Assembly: GCA_016234485.1 (NCBI GenBank)
Contig: JACRBL010000046.1
Coordinates: forward strand, 1-64,000
DNA length: 64,000 bases
Source: Chloroflexota bacterium
GTDB lineage: Bacteria; Chloroflexota; Anaerolineae; Anaerolineales; Villigracilaceae
Direction of reading: 5' to 3'
This document shows positions 8,496-16,691 of this stretch, one piece after another. A program made the position numbers and the translations under genes. The stretch's first letter is position 1; each line of letters begins with the position of its first letter. The notes beneath the pieces were generated by a model. The model saw only the letters and a program-made list of their open reading frames with translations, was not told where the DNA came from and did no database searches.

Positions 8496-9332
8496 TTACA
8501 TCGAGCGCAAAAAGCCGCGGATGATCTTTTCCATTTTGGGCGTGATGACGCGGCCGGCTTCCATCACTTCATCGTGGGTGGTGATGGTGGAGCCGTCGAG
8601 GTTGGCCTTGTTGCTGATGCCAGAGAATCCGAGCGCTCGCATCCCGCCGTGACGCGCCACCGTCACTTCGGGGACGGTGGACATGCCCACCGAGTCGGCG
8701 CCAGCCACGCGCAGGAAGCGCAGGTCGGCGGGCGTCTCGAAGGAGGGACCGCTGAGGCCCGCGTAGACTCCCTCGCGCAGGAGAATCCCCTCGCGCTTGG
8801 CCGCGGCCCGCGCGAGGTCCAGATAGGCGCGATCATAGGCCTGGCTCATGTCGGGGAAGCGCGGCCCGATCTCGTCCAGATTGGGGCCGATGAGAGGATT
8901 AAGTCCCGCCATGCCCGCCAGGTTGAGGTGGTCGGTGATGAGCATCACGTCGCCCGGCGTGAAATCGGGATTGATACCGCCCGCCGCGTTGGTGACGATG
9001 AGGGTTTCCATTTTCAGCGCCTGCATCACGCGCACGGGCAACGTGACCTGCGACATGCTGTAGCCTTCATAATAATGGACGCGTCCCTGCATCACGAGAA
9101 CGGGCTGGCCTTCCAACTGGCCGACGACCAATTGCCCGCTATGGCCCATCACAGTTGAAAGGGGCCAATGAGGGAGTTCGCGAAAGGGTATAATCTGTGC
9201 GTTTTCCACAGACTCGGCCAACGCGTTAAGACCCGAACCAAGAATGAGTCCAACGCGCGGCGCAATGGCAAGACGGGCGCGCAAAGCGGAGGCCGTCTCT
9301 TTGATCTGATCGAGAGTGATTTGTGCGTGCAT
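8496..9332 (-). CDS. punA: Purine nucleoside phosphorylase, trimeric (PNP) class
   Basis: This cytosolic enzyme splits purine (deoxy)nucleosides with phosphate to give the base and (deoxy)ribose-1-phosphate in purine salvage. The 278-residue length and motifs fit the trimeric class: 'GLILGSGL' near the N-terminus, the phosphate-loop 'MGHSGQLV', 'GRVHYYEGY', 'VTNAAGGIN', 'YAGLSGPSFETPAD' and 'VGMSTVPE'. The usual catalytic Asn is seen in 'GISNKANLDG'. AGGA precedes the ATG by 7 bases. It heads a three-gene operon (PNP, membrane protein, GNAT). A TATAAT with a poor -35 lies about 70-80 bases upstream. Confidence 0.95.
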   Translation of the reverse strand: MHAQITLDQIKETASALRARLAIAPRVGLILGSGLNALAESVENAQIIPFRELPHWPLSTVMGHSGQLVVGQLEGQPVLVMQGRVHYYEGYSMSQVTLPVRVMQALKMETLIVTNAAGGINPDFTPGDVMLITDHLNLAGMAGLNPLIGPNLDEIGPRFPDMSQAYDRAYLDLARAAAKREGILLREGVYAGLSGPSFETPADLRFLRVAGADSVGMSTVPEVTVARHGGMRALGFSGISNKANLDGSTITTHDEVMEAGRVITPKMEKIIRGFLRSM

Positions 9333-9411
9333 TGTGAATCCTAGTGAAAGACTTTACCTGCAAAGGCCCTGGAAAGCAAGCGCCCCGTCAGGCATTTTTC
9401 CAGCGGCAAAA

Positions 9412-9440
9412 ATTATATCAGAGAAATCCATCGGCCAAAA
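9412..9440 (-). promoter_or_regulatory. Candidate sigma-70-type promoter for the purine nucleoside phosphorylase operon
   Basis: Read on the minus strand there is TTTTGG, a 17-base spacer, then a perfect TATAAT (complement of 9412-9417). The -35 box is weak. The predicted leader is about 70 bases. Confidence 0.5.
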
Positions 9441-9455
9441 TTCGCCAAACCCTCC

Positions 9456-12400
9456 ATGAATCGTCGCGCATCAGATCCTCTTATCACGTTCACAGCCCTG
9501 CTCCTGTTGGCGCTGGGGCAGAGCGCCCTGCTCATCCCCCAGCGCCTCGCGACCTTGCTGGAACGATTCCCTGATTGGGTTATTGTAATGGGGGGATTTT
9601 TCTTTCACTTGATCGCAATTGTGGCAGTTTCGCAAATTCCCATTCCCACTAAAACATGGAAAATATTCCTCGCCTATGCGGCCCTGGCGCTGGGATTATT
9701 GGCGCTTTGCGCGGCATACGTTTTGGACGGCCGCATTGTGGAAGCATCCATTTTTAGCGGATGCGCCCTGCTCATTCCCGTTTCGGTGATTCAGGAGGAA
9801 CGCGCCACGCGTCCAGATCGTGACTATTTGATCGCGGCCGCGGCGGTCTTGAACCTCGCGGCCGGTCTTGGACTTTTGGCGTGGCCGGCCCTTCTGACCG
9901 TTGAGGCCTATCAGCCGATCACACCCTATCGCCCAACCCTGGCTGCGCTTTTCCTGATCACCGCGTTGCTCGGTGGGGCCGGCGTGGGACAGAAAAATCC
10001 CAACTTGAAAGGCATCTTCGGCAAGTCCATGACGATTCCCTGGTTGGGGTGGGCTTTGGTCTTTGGGTTCGCCCGCGATCTGGCGGGCATCATTCCTGCC
10101 CTGGGGTTTTCCCTCTGCATCCTCATCACCGATATGATTCCCTGGTCGCGATTGAAATTAACGACCATGGATATTTTGGGGAAACGCATCATCGTTCTTA
10201 CCGCCATTCTTCAAACCGCATTTTTGGTGGCGGTGGTTTTTCTGCTCGAAAATGCAAAAATAGAAAACATCTCAAGCGTCAGCGGCTGGGGTTTCTTTCA
10301 ACTCAACAACAGCGAGCTTGCCTTTCTGCTCATTATGAGCGTCGAAATCCTATTGCTTTACAGCATCATATCGTTTTTGATGATCCTCCATGGGCCGGCG
10401 CGCAAAGCGGAAGGCGAAGAAGCCGCGAAAACACCGGGCGACGACAGCGACGAACGCCTCCACTGGACGCGCCGCATCGAACGACTGATCGGCCCTTTGG
10501 CAACCGCCGAACCCGACACGCGCCGACGGGCCGAGCTGAATGCGCAACAGATCCAAAACCTGAGCGATCAACTCGCCGCCGAAAAGAGACGAACCGCCCA
10601 ATTGACCCTGCTCTCGGAATTGAGCCAGCAACTGGAGAGTCAGTTGGACGTGCCAGTGGCCTCGCAACTGGCAGTGAACACATTACAGCGTTCGCTCAAT
10701 TGCACGCTGGTCGCGCTCTACATCCACGACCAGGATCGACGCGAGTTGGTGGCGCTCGCGTCGGCAGGGACGCGTCTCAGCGGCCTCCCTCCTGGCTACC
10801 GTCAGGGAATGAACGCAGGCGTCCTGGGGCGCGCGGCCCGATTGCGTAAAACGCAGGTGATTTCCGACTCGCGTCTCGAAACCGAATTTGTAAAATTAAA
10901 CGATGAAAAAACTCATTCCATCGTAGCCATCCCGCTTGTGGATCATGGGCATCTTAAAGCCATGTTGGAGATCAGCGACGATCGCGTGAATGCCTTCGGC
11001 AGTTCCGACGTGCAGATCGCGGAGGCGGTGGCGGCGGAACTTTTGCGAGCCTGGGAACGCTCAGAATATCATCAGCGGTTGACCGAGTTGATCCAGGCGG
11101 GCATCTCGCTCACCACACAACCCGACCCGCAAGCCGCCGTGCAGGAGGTGGCCTCCATCACGCGGCAGACCCTGCGAGCCCGCTTTGCCTTCGTCACATT
11201 GCTCGACCAGGAGGGGAACTTCACCCGCACCGCCTGGGCAGGGCAGGCGCCGCGCCTGTTGAAATCTTTGCGACAGAATCCCAACAACGAACCGTTGATG
11301 CAAGCCGCGCTCAATTCCATGCAGACCTTCCGCGTGCGCGACATCCGCAAATACAAATACGCCTCGCACATTGACCTGGATATGTCTTCGCTCCGAAGCA
11401 TGATCGCCATCCCCATCCGTATGCACCGCCTAAGCGTTGGCGCCATGCTGGCCTTTGGCAAACAGGGCGAAGTCTTCTTCACGGAAAACGATGAATCGCT
11501 GGCGAGTTTACTTTCCTCGCAGGCCGCGGCCGCCATTGAAAGCGCCTGGCTCTCGCATGAATTGAGAAGCAATTTAGCCAGCGCCACGCAGTTGTATCAA
11601 CTCAGTTTCCACATCATCCAGGCGCAGGAGTTGACCGAAGGCGCGCGCTACATTGCCGAGACCGCGCAAAAAGTGAGCGGGGCCAGGTCGGCGGGCATCA
11701 TCCTTTTAACGCCCGATAAAAAAGTGGAAGCGGAAGTGCAACTGGACGAGAAGGGAGAGCACACTGCAACCGCGCACCCAATGGAGTTGGTCCAGCGCGC
11801 CATGGATAGCGGGCAAAGCATCTTCCTTTCCTCCGAGGAGGAATCGTCCAACGTCTGCTTCCCATTGAAGACCGCCGTACGGTCGTATGGCGCGCTGTGG
11901 CTTTCGATCCCCGACCGCAACAACGCGCGTTACGCCACCAACCTGCAAACGCTCGCCAACCAGGCCGCCGTCGCGCTGGAACGCTCCATCCTGCTGGTGG
12001 AATCGCGGGCGCAGGCGCGCGAATTGGAAGCCGCCTATCGCGAGTTGGAAACCACCTACGACCACACCTTGATCGCGCTCATGTCCGCGTTGGACGCGCG
12101 CGACCGCGAGACGGAAGGTCACAGCCTGCGGGTGGCGCGTATCGCAGGTTTGCTGGGCAAGCATCTTGAGTTGAATCCCATGCAACGGAAAGCGTTGGAA
12201 CGCGGCTCGCTCCTGCACGACATCGGCAAGATCGGCATCAGCGACACCATCTTGCACAAACCTGGGCCACTCGATGTGGCAGAGTGGAAGATCATGCGCC
12301 TGCATCCCGATATCGGCGCTCGCATCGTGGAGGGAATTCCCTTCCTGCAAGATACGCTGTCGGTGGTGCGCTACCACCAGGAACGTTGGGACGGAAGCGG

Positions 12401-12632
12401 GTATCCCGTCGGCTTGAGCGGCAAAGACATCCCCTATCTGGCGCGCATCTTCGCAGTAGCCGACGCGTTCGACGCGCTCACCAGCAATCGCCCCTATCGC
12501 ACGCGCGTGGAGCCAGAGGAGGCCGTCCAATATTTGCGCGAACAGGCGGGCATTCTCTTCGACCCGCTCGTTGTTCAAACCCTGGAAGAACTCTCTGCTC
12601 TAGGATCATTGGAAGGCCTGGACGGACAATGA
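9456..12632 (+). CDS. Membrane-bound multi-GAF HD-GYP protein (cyclic-di-GMP phosphodiesterase)
   Basis: This 1058-residue sensor-effector has an N-terminal membrane part (about 8-310, roughly eight hydrophobic segments), a linker and coiled coil at about 320-390, and GAF-like domains at about 395-530, 545-690 and 700-845. A C-terminal HD-GYP domain spans about 865-1045. The catalytic HD pair lies at about 921-922 ('LLHDIGKIG') and the GYP signature at about 982-984 ('RWDGSGYP'), so hydrolysis of cyclic-di-GMP is expected. The stop codon overlaps the start of the next gene, a diguanylate cyclase, in an ATGA arrangement, so the degrading and synthesising enzymes are co-translated. No clear ribosome binding site is seen before the ATG. 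Confidence 0.92.
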   Translation: MNRRASDPLITFTALLLLALGQSALLIPQRLATLLERFPDWVIVMGGFFFHLIAIVAVSQIPIPTKTWKIFLAYAALALGLLALCAAYVLDGRIVEASIFSGCALLIPVSVIQEERATRPDRDYLIAAAAVLNLAAGLGLLAWPALLTVEAYQPITPYRPTLAALFLITALLGGAGVGQKNPNLKGIFGKSMTIPWLGWALVFGFARDLAGIIPALGFSLCILITDMIPWSRLKLTTMDILGKRIIVLTAILQTAFLVAVVFLLENAKIENISSVSGWGFFQLNNSELAFLLIMSVEILLLYSIISFLMILHGPARKAEGEEAAKTPGDDSDERLHWTRRIERLIGPLATAEPDTRRRAELNAQQIQNLSDQLAAEKRRTAQLTLLSELSQQLESQLDVPVASQLAVNTLQRSLNCTLVALYIHDQDRRELVALASAGTRLSGLPPGYRQGMNAGVLGRAARLRKTQVISDSRLETEFVKLNDEKTHSIVAIPLVDHGHLKAMLEISDDRVNAFGSSDVQIAEAVAAELLRAWERSEYHQRLTELIQAGISLTTQPDPQAAVQEVASITRQTLRARFAFVTLLDQEGNFTRTAWAGQAPRLLKSLRQNPNNEPLMQAALNSMQTFRVRDIRKYKYASHIDLDMSSLRSMIAIPIRMHRLSVGAMLAFGKQGEVFFTENDESLASLLSSQAAAAIESAWLSHELRSNLASATQLYQLSFHIIQAQELTEGARYIAETAQKVSGARSAGIILLTPDKKVEAEVQLDEKGEHTATAHPMELVQRAMDSGQSIFLSSEEESSNVCFPLKTAVRSYGALWLSIPDRNNARYATNLQTLANQAAVALERSILLVESRAQARELEAAYRELETTYDHTLIALMSALDARDRETEGHSLRVARIAGLLGKHLELNPMQRKALERGSLLHDIGKIGISDTILHKPGPLDVAEWKIMRLHPDIGARIVEGIPFLQDTLSVVRYHQERWDGSGYPVGLSGKDIPYLARIFAVADAFDALTSNRPYRTRVEPEEAVQYLREQAGILFDPLVVQTLEELSALGSLEGLDGQ

Positions 12633-14197
12633 CCAAAACGCGCCCAACGCTCCGCGACCTGACATCGCAGGAATATCGCGCCTTCCTGTTCCCAAACGCG
12701 CTGGCTGGCTTGACCGTGATCGCGGCCCTGCTTCTGAACATCGCCATTGACCCAAGTTTTTTTTCCGCCGAGCGCGAGGCGGTGATTGTCATCGCGCTCG
12801 GGGCGGCAATCTACATCGTTGTCTTTAGTTTTTACATTATTCCGATCCGAAAAAATAAAGACCTGCTGATTTGGATGAACTCCGTGTTCAGCGGCGCGGG
12901 CTTTTGGGCCTTGGCATATTTTTTACAAGATAACTTGATGGTTTATCAAAACCTCTTATTGTTCGTTTCCGTCACCTCTGTTTCCACTTTTGCGGGGCGG
13001 CCTGCAACATGGACGATGATCCTGCTGGCGTCTTCATCGCATTTCTTTTTTCACCCTGAAGTCCTTGCAACCATTATCGAGTGGGTGCGCCATTTGGGGG
13101 CTCCTTTTGTCGCAATCTTGATCGCCGAAACCGCCGTCCGCATTCAGAACATTTCTCGCCAACAGATTCACCGCCTCGAGACCGTCAATCAATTCAGCCG
13201 CGAGATCGCGTCCATTCTCGACAGGGAAACGATCATCGAGCAGATGAAGGTTGCCATCCCGCGCGCGGTACACGCCGACTCATATTACATTTCCGTCGTT
13301 GAAAATAATGACGCACATCTGCTCCTCTGTTATGACGACGGCGAATATTTCCCGCGGCGCGTCATCCCCGCGGGCGGCACGCTGACCAACTGGGTGGTGC
13401 AAAACCAAAAGGAATTGTTCCTGCCCGACCTGCGCCAACCCATCAACCTGGAAGGCGTGCAACACATTCTCGTCGGCAAGGAGAAGACCAGCCTCTCGTG
13501 GATCGGCGTGCCGATGATCAGCCCGTCGTTCAAGGGAGTGATCGCGCTGGCCTCCTACCAGCCCAACGCATTTAATCGCGGCGACCTGGAATTACTTTCC
13601 AGCCTGGCGAGTCACGCATCCATGGCGTTCGAGAACGCGGCGCGCCACGCCGAAGTGGAAGAACGCGCCCGCCTCGACAGTTTGACGGGCGTTTTCAATC
13701 ACGGGCATTTTCTCACTGTCCTGCAAAAACACGCGGCCGATTCGCTGGCATATCAATCTCCCCTCAGCCTCATCATGCTCGACGTGGATTTCTTCAAACG
13801 ATACAACGACACCTACGGACATCTCGCGGGCGACGCCATTCTGACCCTGCTCTGCCAGACCATCCGTCGTCACATCAAAAACGCCGACGCGGTGGGACGC
13901 TGGGGCGGCGAAGAGTTCATCATTTCCCTTCGCAACACGAACGCGGCACAGGCGTTTGTGGTGGCGCAGCGCATCAGCGTCTCCATGCGAAAAGTGATCA
14001 TTCCAGGCAGGGACGGGACAGAAATCCCCTCGCCCACCGTGAGCCAGGGCATCGCGGTCTTTCCGTCCGAAGCGGGGGAGATTTACAAACTGATTGATCT
14101 CGCCGACCAGCGGCTATATGTGGCAAAACAGCGCGGACGCGACCAGATCGAATCCGTTACATCGGACGGCGCGGACGCGATCCAAATTCAACATTAA
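12629..14197 (+). CDS. Membrane GAF-GGDEF diguanylate cyclase
   Basis: This 522-residue enzyme makes cyclic-di-GMP from GTP. Hydrophobic segments at about 20-170 form a membrane sensor, a GAF domain spans about 195-345, and the GGDEF domain covers about 350-510. The active site is GGEEF at 426-430, with the upstream metal and base-binding block 'DVDFFKRYNDTYGHLAGD' present, so catalysis is likely. The product-inhibition site (RxxD five residues before the active site) reads KNAD, so classical I-site feedback is probably lost. The start at 12629 overlaps the previous stop codon by 4 bp, which implies coupling to the HD-GYP gene. Confidence 0.93.
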   Translation: MTKTRPTLRDLTSQEYRAFLFPNALAGLTVIAALLLNIAIDPSFFSAEREAVIVIALGAAIYIVVFSFYIIPIRKNKDLLIWMNSVFSGAGFWALAYFLQDNLMVYQNLLLFVSVTSVSTFAGRPATWTMILLASSSHFFFHPEVLATIIEWVRHLGAPFVAILIAETAVRIQNISRQQIHRLETVNQFSREIASILDRETIIEQMKVAIPRAVHADSYYISVVENNDAHLLLCYDDGEYFPRRVIPAGGTLTNWVVQNQKELFLPDLRQPINLEGVQHILVGKEKTSLSWIGVPMISPSFKGVIALASYQPNAFNRGDLELLSSLASHASMAFENAARHAEVEERARLDSLTGVFNHGHFLTVLQKHAADSLAYQSPLSLIMLDVDFFKRYNDTYGHLAGDAILTLLCQTIRRHIKNADAVGRWGGEEFIISLRNTNAAQAFVVAQRISVSMRKVIIPGRDGTEIPSPTVSQGIAVFPSEAGEIYKLIDLADQRLYVAKQRGRDQIESVTSDGADAIQIQH

Positions 14198-14222
14198 TTC
14201 TGCAAACCAAAAGCGAGGCAAC

Positions 14223-15263
14223 ATGGAAAACTTTATCAACGGCGTATTTAAATTCGTGGCGGCGGTACTCGTCTTCCTGTTCATGTTTTCCGCGGGCGCC
14301 GCGCTGGTTTTCTTCAACGCAGAGAAGAGACTCTTCGACGAAAGACTCTACGCCCAGGCGCTGGAGAAACAGAATTTTTACGAACGCCTGCCCGCCATCG
14401 CGGCCGAAGCGCTGACCGCCCCGCCGCAGGAAGGCGAAAGTTTCAGCGCTGTCCGTTCAGCGCTAATCATTGTCCCCACGGAACATTGGGAGTCAGCCTT
14501 GCGCGCCCTCCTGCCCGCCGAAGTGAGCAAGCCGATGACGGAGGAAGCCCTGGCTTCGATCTTCGCCTACCTGGATGGCAAAAACGAGACCGCCTCCATT
14601 TCGCTCGCGGGATTCAAAACGCGCATGAGCGACCCCGCCAGCGCGCAAGCCTTCGTGGATATTCTGCGCATCCAACCCGCCTGCACCCTCGATCAATTGG
14701 CCGAGATGACCTTCAGCGCCATCGCGGGAAATCCCAAGCTCATCTTTTGCAATCCACCTGATGACGCGCTGGGGCTGATCCAACCGCTCATCCAATCGGG
14801 GCTGGCGAGCGCCGCCACAGGCGTGCCAGATTCCGTCACGCTCATCGAGCCAGGCGACGCGAATAGCCAGAGCGCGCTCGAAAGCCTACGCGCGGCGCGT
14901 TCGTTGATGCAATTCAGCCCCATCGTTCCCGCGCTGCTCCTCGTCTTCATCGCCATCTTCGCGGCGCGCAGTTGGAAGGACTTGCTGGCTTGGTGGGGAT
15001 TGTCCCTCCTGCTAGGCGGCATTTTCGGCGCAGTCGCGGTCGCGCCCATCGCGCCCATCTTCGAGCAGGGCTTCGCGGAACGCATCCTGCCGCGCCTGCC
15101 CGCTTCGATGCCCGATTCGCTGCGCGAGATTCTACGCGGCATAGTCGGCGCGGTGATGGAAGGCGTCGTCACGCCGATCATGATCCATTCGGCGGTTATG
15201 GCCGGGGTCGGGATCATCCTGCTCATCGCCGCCGGTATTGTTGGCAAAAAGCAGGCCACATAG
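14223..15263 (+). CDS. Membrane protein of unknown function in the cyclic-di-GMP cluster
   Basis: The protein is 346 residues. One N-terminal membrane segment lies at about 8-33, a soluble extracytoplasmic body at about 35-240, and two to three membrane segments at the C-terminus (about 240-262, 268-290, 318-340). The body contains 'NFYERLPAIAAEAL' and 'LRIQPACTLDQLAEM' with conserved-looking cysteines, but I recognise no family. GAGG sits upstream of the ATG. It lies 25 bases after the diguanylate cyclase and about 45 bases before the tandem GGDEF protein on the same strand, so it may belong to that signalling unit. Function is not inferred. Confidence 0.8.
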   Translation: MENFINGVFKFVAAVLVFLFMFSAGAALVFFNAEKRLFDERLYAQALEKQNFYERLPAIAAEALTAPPQEGESFSAVRSALIIVPTEHWESALRALLPAEVSKPMTEEALASIFAYLDGKNETASISLAGFKTRMSDPASAQAFVDILRIQPACTLDQLAEMTFSAIAGNPKLIFCNPPDDALGLIQPLIQSGLASAATGVPDSVTLIEPGDANSQSALESLRAARSLMQFSPIVPALLLVFIAIFAARSWKDLLAWWGLSLLLGGIFGAVAVAPIAPIFEQGFAERILPRLPASMPDSLREILRGIVGAVMEGVVTPIMIHSAVMAGVGIILLIAAGIVGKKQAT

Positions 15264-15307
15264 GAGAAGCCTGACTTGACGAACGACAGCAGAAAAGGAT
15301 TCCCTCC

Positions 15308-16477
15308 ATGCACCCCGACTCCTCCGAACTCTTTCGCATCGACTCGCTGACCGGCTGTAAAAACTATCTGGGGTTTCTCGAACACCTTGCCAACCTGTCG
15401 CCCGCGGATCTGCCTGCGGCCAACGTTGAGTTCGAGCCGCAAACCTTGTGGGAGCAGGATACGTCCCTCCTGTTCTTTGAAGTCATCAACATGAAATCTG
15501 TCAACGCCACGCGTGGACATGTGTACGGCGATTCCGTCATCAATTGGCTGGCGATCCTGCTCGCCGAGGAAAGCGAAGCGGCAGTCTACAGGGTGGGAGG
15601 CGTCGAATTTGCGGTCATCCTCTCCGCAGGGACGTTTGCGCGTCACGAAGAGATAATGAAGCATATCCTTGCCCGCATCGCCAACGAAGCGGGCAAGATG
15701 GGTCTGTCCGATCCCGCCGTCCATGTCGTCATCATCCATTATCCAAAAATGTCATACGCCAGCCCCACGTCTGTGTTGCTCCAAATGACAGAGGCCATGC
15801 TGGCGCTCAAGACCGATCGGCAAAATTCATCCAAAGTCTTCCTGGCAGATGATTTACAGGTGGCAACGGCGCTCTACAACAATTGGAGTCCCGACAACGA
15901 AACTGACGCCGTCTACAAGAGCAGGTGGATCGCCCGCCGAAACGTCCACTCCACGCTGGCGATGGGAAAAAAACTCGATCAAGTTCAAAGGGAAGCTTAC
16001 ACAGATTTGATTTCGGGTATCCCCAATCTTAAGGCGGCGCTGCTCAATCTTGAAAAGGTCTTGAATAACTCCCTGGCAGATCAAAGACCATTCTCCTTGA
16101 TGATGATAGACGGCGACAACATCCGCGCCTATAACAATATCAACTATGCCGCAGGCGATGAAATGATCCGCGACCTTTGCGCGGTGTTCAATGACAACAT
16201 ACGCCCCAACGATTTTGTTGCCCGCTGGCGCAGTGGCGATGAATTTATGCTGATCCTGCCCGACACGCCCTGCGAAGGCGCGCAAATTCTCGGTGAGCGG
16301 ATTCGGCTGGCTGTCAAAGAGGCGTCGAAAGCCTGGCGATTTCCCGTCACCATTTCGATTGGGCTTGCCAGCTACCCACTGCATGGAGATACCGTCAATG
16401 CGTTGATAGACAAGGCCGAGGCGGCCAATAAACACGCAAAAGAGCGGGGCAAAGATCAGGTGTCTCTGCCTGATTAA
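15308..16477 (+). CDS. Tandem GGDEF protein: degenerate N-terminal and probably active C-terminal domain
   Basis: The protein is 389 residues with no membrane segment. The N-terminal half begins 'RIDSLTGCKNYLGFLEHL' and carries GGVEF at 97-101 in place of GGDEF. The C-terminal half begins 'AYTDLISGIPNLKAALLNL', has the metal block 'MIDGDNIRAYNNINYAAGD', SGDEF at 309-313 and an intact I-site R-P-N-D just before it. The first domain is probably a GTP- or effector-binding pseudo-domain, and the second a diguanylate cyclase with product inhibition, although Ser replaces the first Gly. It ends the cyclic-di-GMP cluster. A palindrome array and a bidirectional terminator follow. Confidence 0.88.
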   Translation: MHPDSSELFRIDSLTGCKNYLGFLEHLANLSPADLPAANVEFEPQTLWEQDTSLLFFEVINMKSVNATRGHVYGDSVINWLAILLAEESEAAVYRVGGVEFAVILSAGTFARHEEIMKHILARIANEAGKMGLSDPAVHVVIIHYPKMSYASPTSVLLQMTEAMLALKTDRQNSSKVFLADDLQVATALYNNWSPDNETDAVYKSRWIARRNVHSTLAMGKKLDQVQREAYTDLISGIPNLKAALLNLEKVLNNSLADQRPFSLMMIDGDNIRAYNNINYAAGDEMIRDLCAVFNDNIRPNDFVARWRSGDEFMLILPDTPCEGAQILGERIRLAVKEASKAWRFPVTISIGLASYPLHGDTVNALIDKAEAANKHAKERGKDQVSLPD

Positions 16478-16532
16478 TTTTACAGAAGAAAATCAAGTCG
16501 CCGCTTCCCCATCATCCCGATCCTTCCCCTTT

Positions 16533-16592
16533 ACGAGTCTAGACTCGTCGCCTTATGAGTCTAGACTCGTTGCCCGATGAGTCTAGACTCGT
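16533..16592. repeat. Array of three 16-bp palindromes at exact 22-bp period
   Basis: Copies lie at 16533-16548, 16555-16570 and 16577-16592. Each contains the perfect palindrome GAGTCTAGACTC flanked by AC or AT on the left and GT on the right. The 6-base spacers differ (cgcctt, tgcccg). A 22-bp period places each dyad on the same DNA face. The array lies between the convergent tandem-GGDEF and PLP-enzyme genes. Confidence 0.92.
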
Positions 16593-16642
16593 TTGAGCAA
16601 GAGCCTCAGACCTTTTTGGAAGCGGCAATTACTGTCTATACG

Positions 16643-16684
16643 AAAAAAAGAGACGGTCGCCTTGAAGCGACCGTCTCTTTTTTT
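16643..16684. terminator. Bidirectional intrinsic terminator
   Basis: A 12-bp perfect stem (16649-16660 with 16667-16678) and 6-base loop are flanked by A7 on the left and T6 or more on the right. It can terminate both the cyclic-di-GMP cluster (plus) and the PLP enzyme gene (minus). Confidence 0.93.
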
Positions 16685-16691
16685 GTACAAA

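Noticed and set aside
16533-16592. A miniature CRISPR-like array
   Set aside because: Units are only 16 bp and spacers 6 bp, far below CRISPR dimensions, and no cas gene is present in the window.
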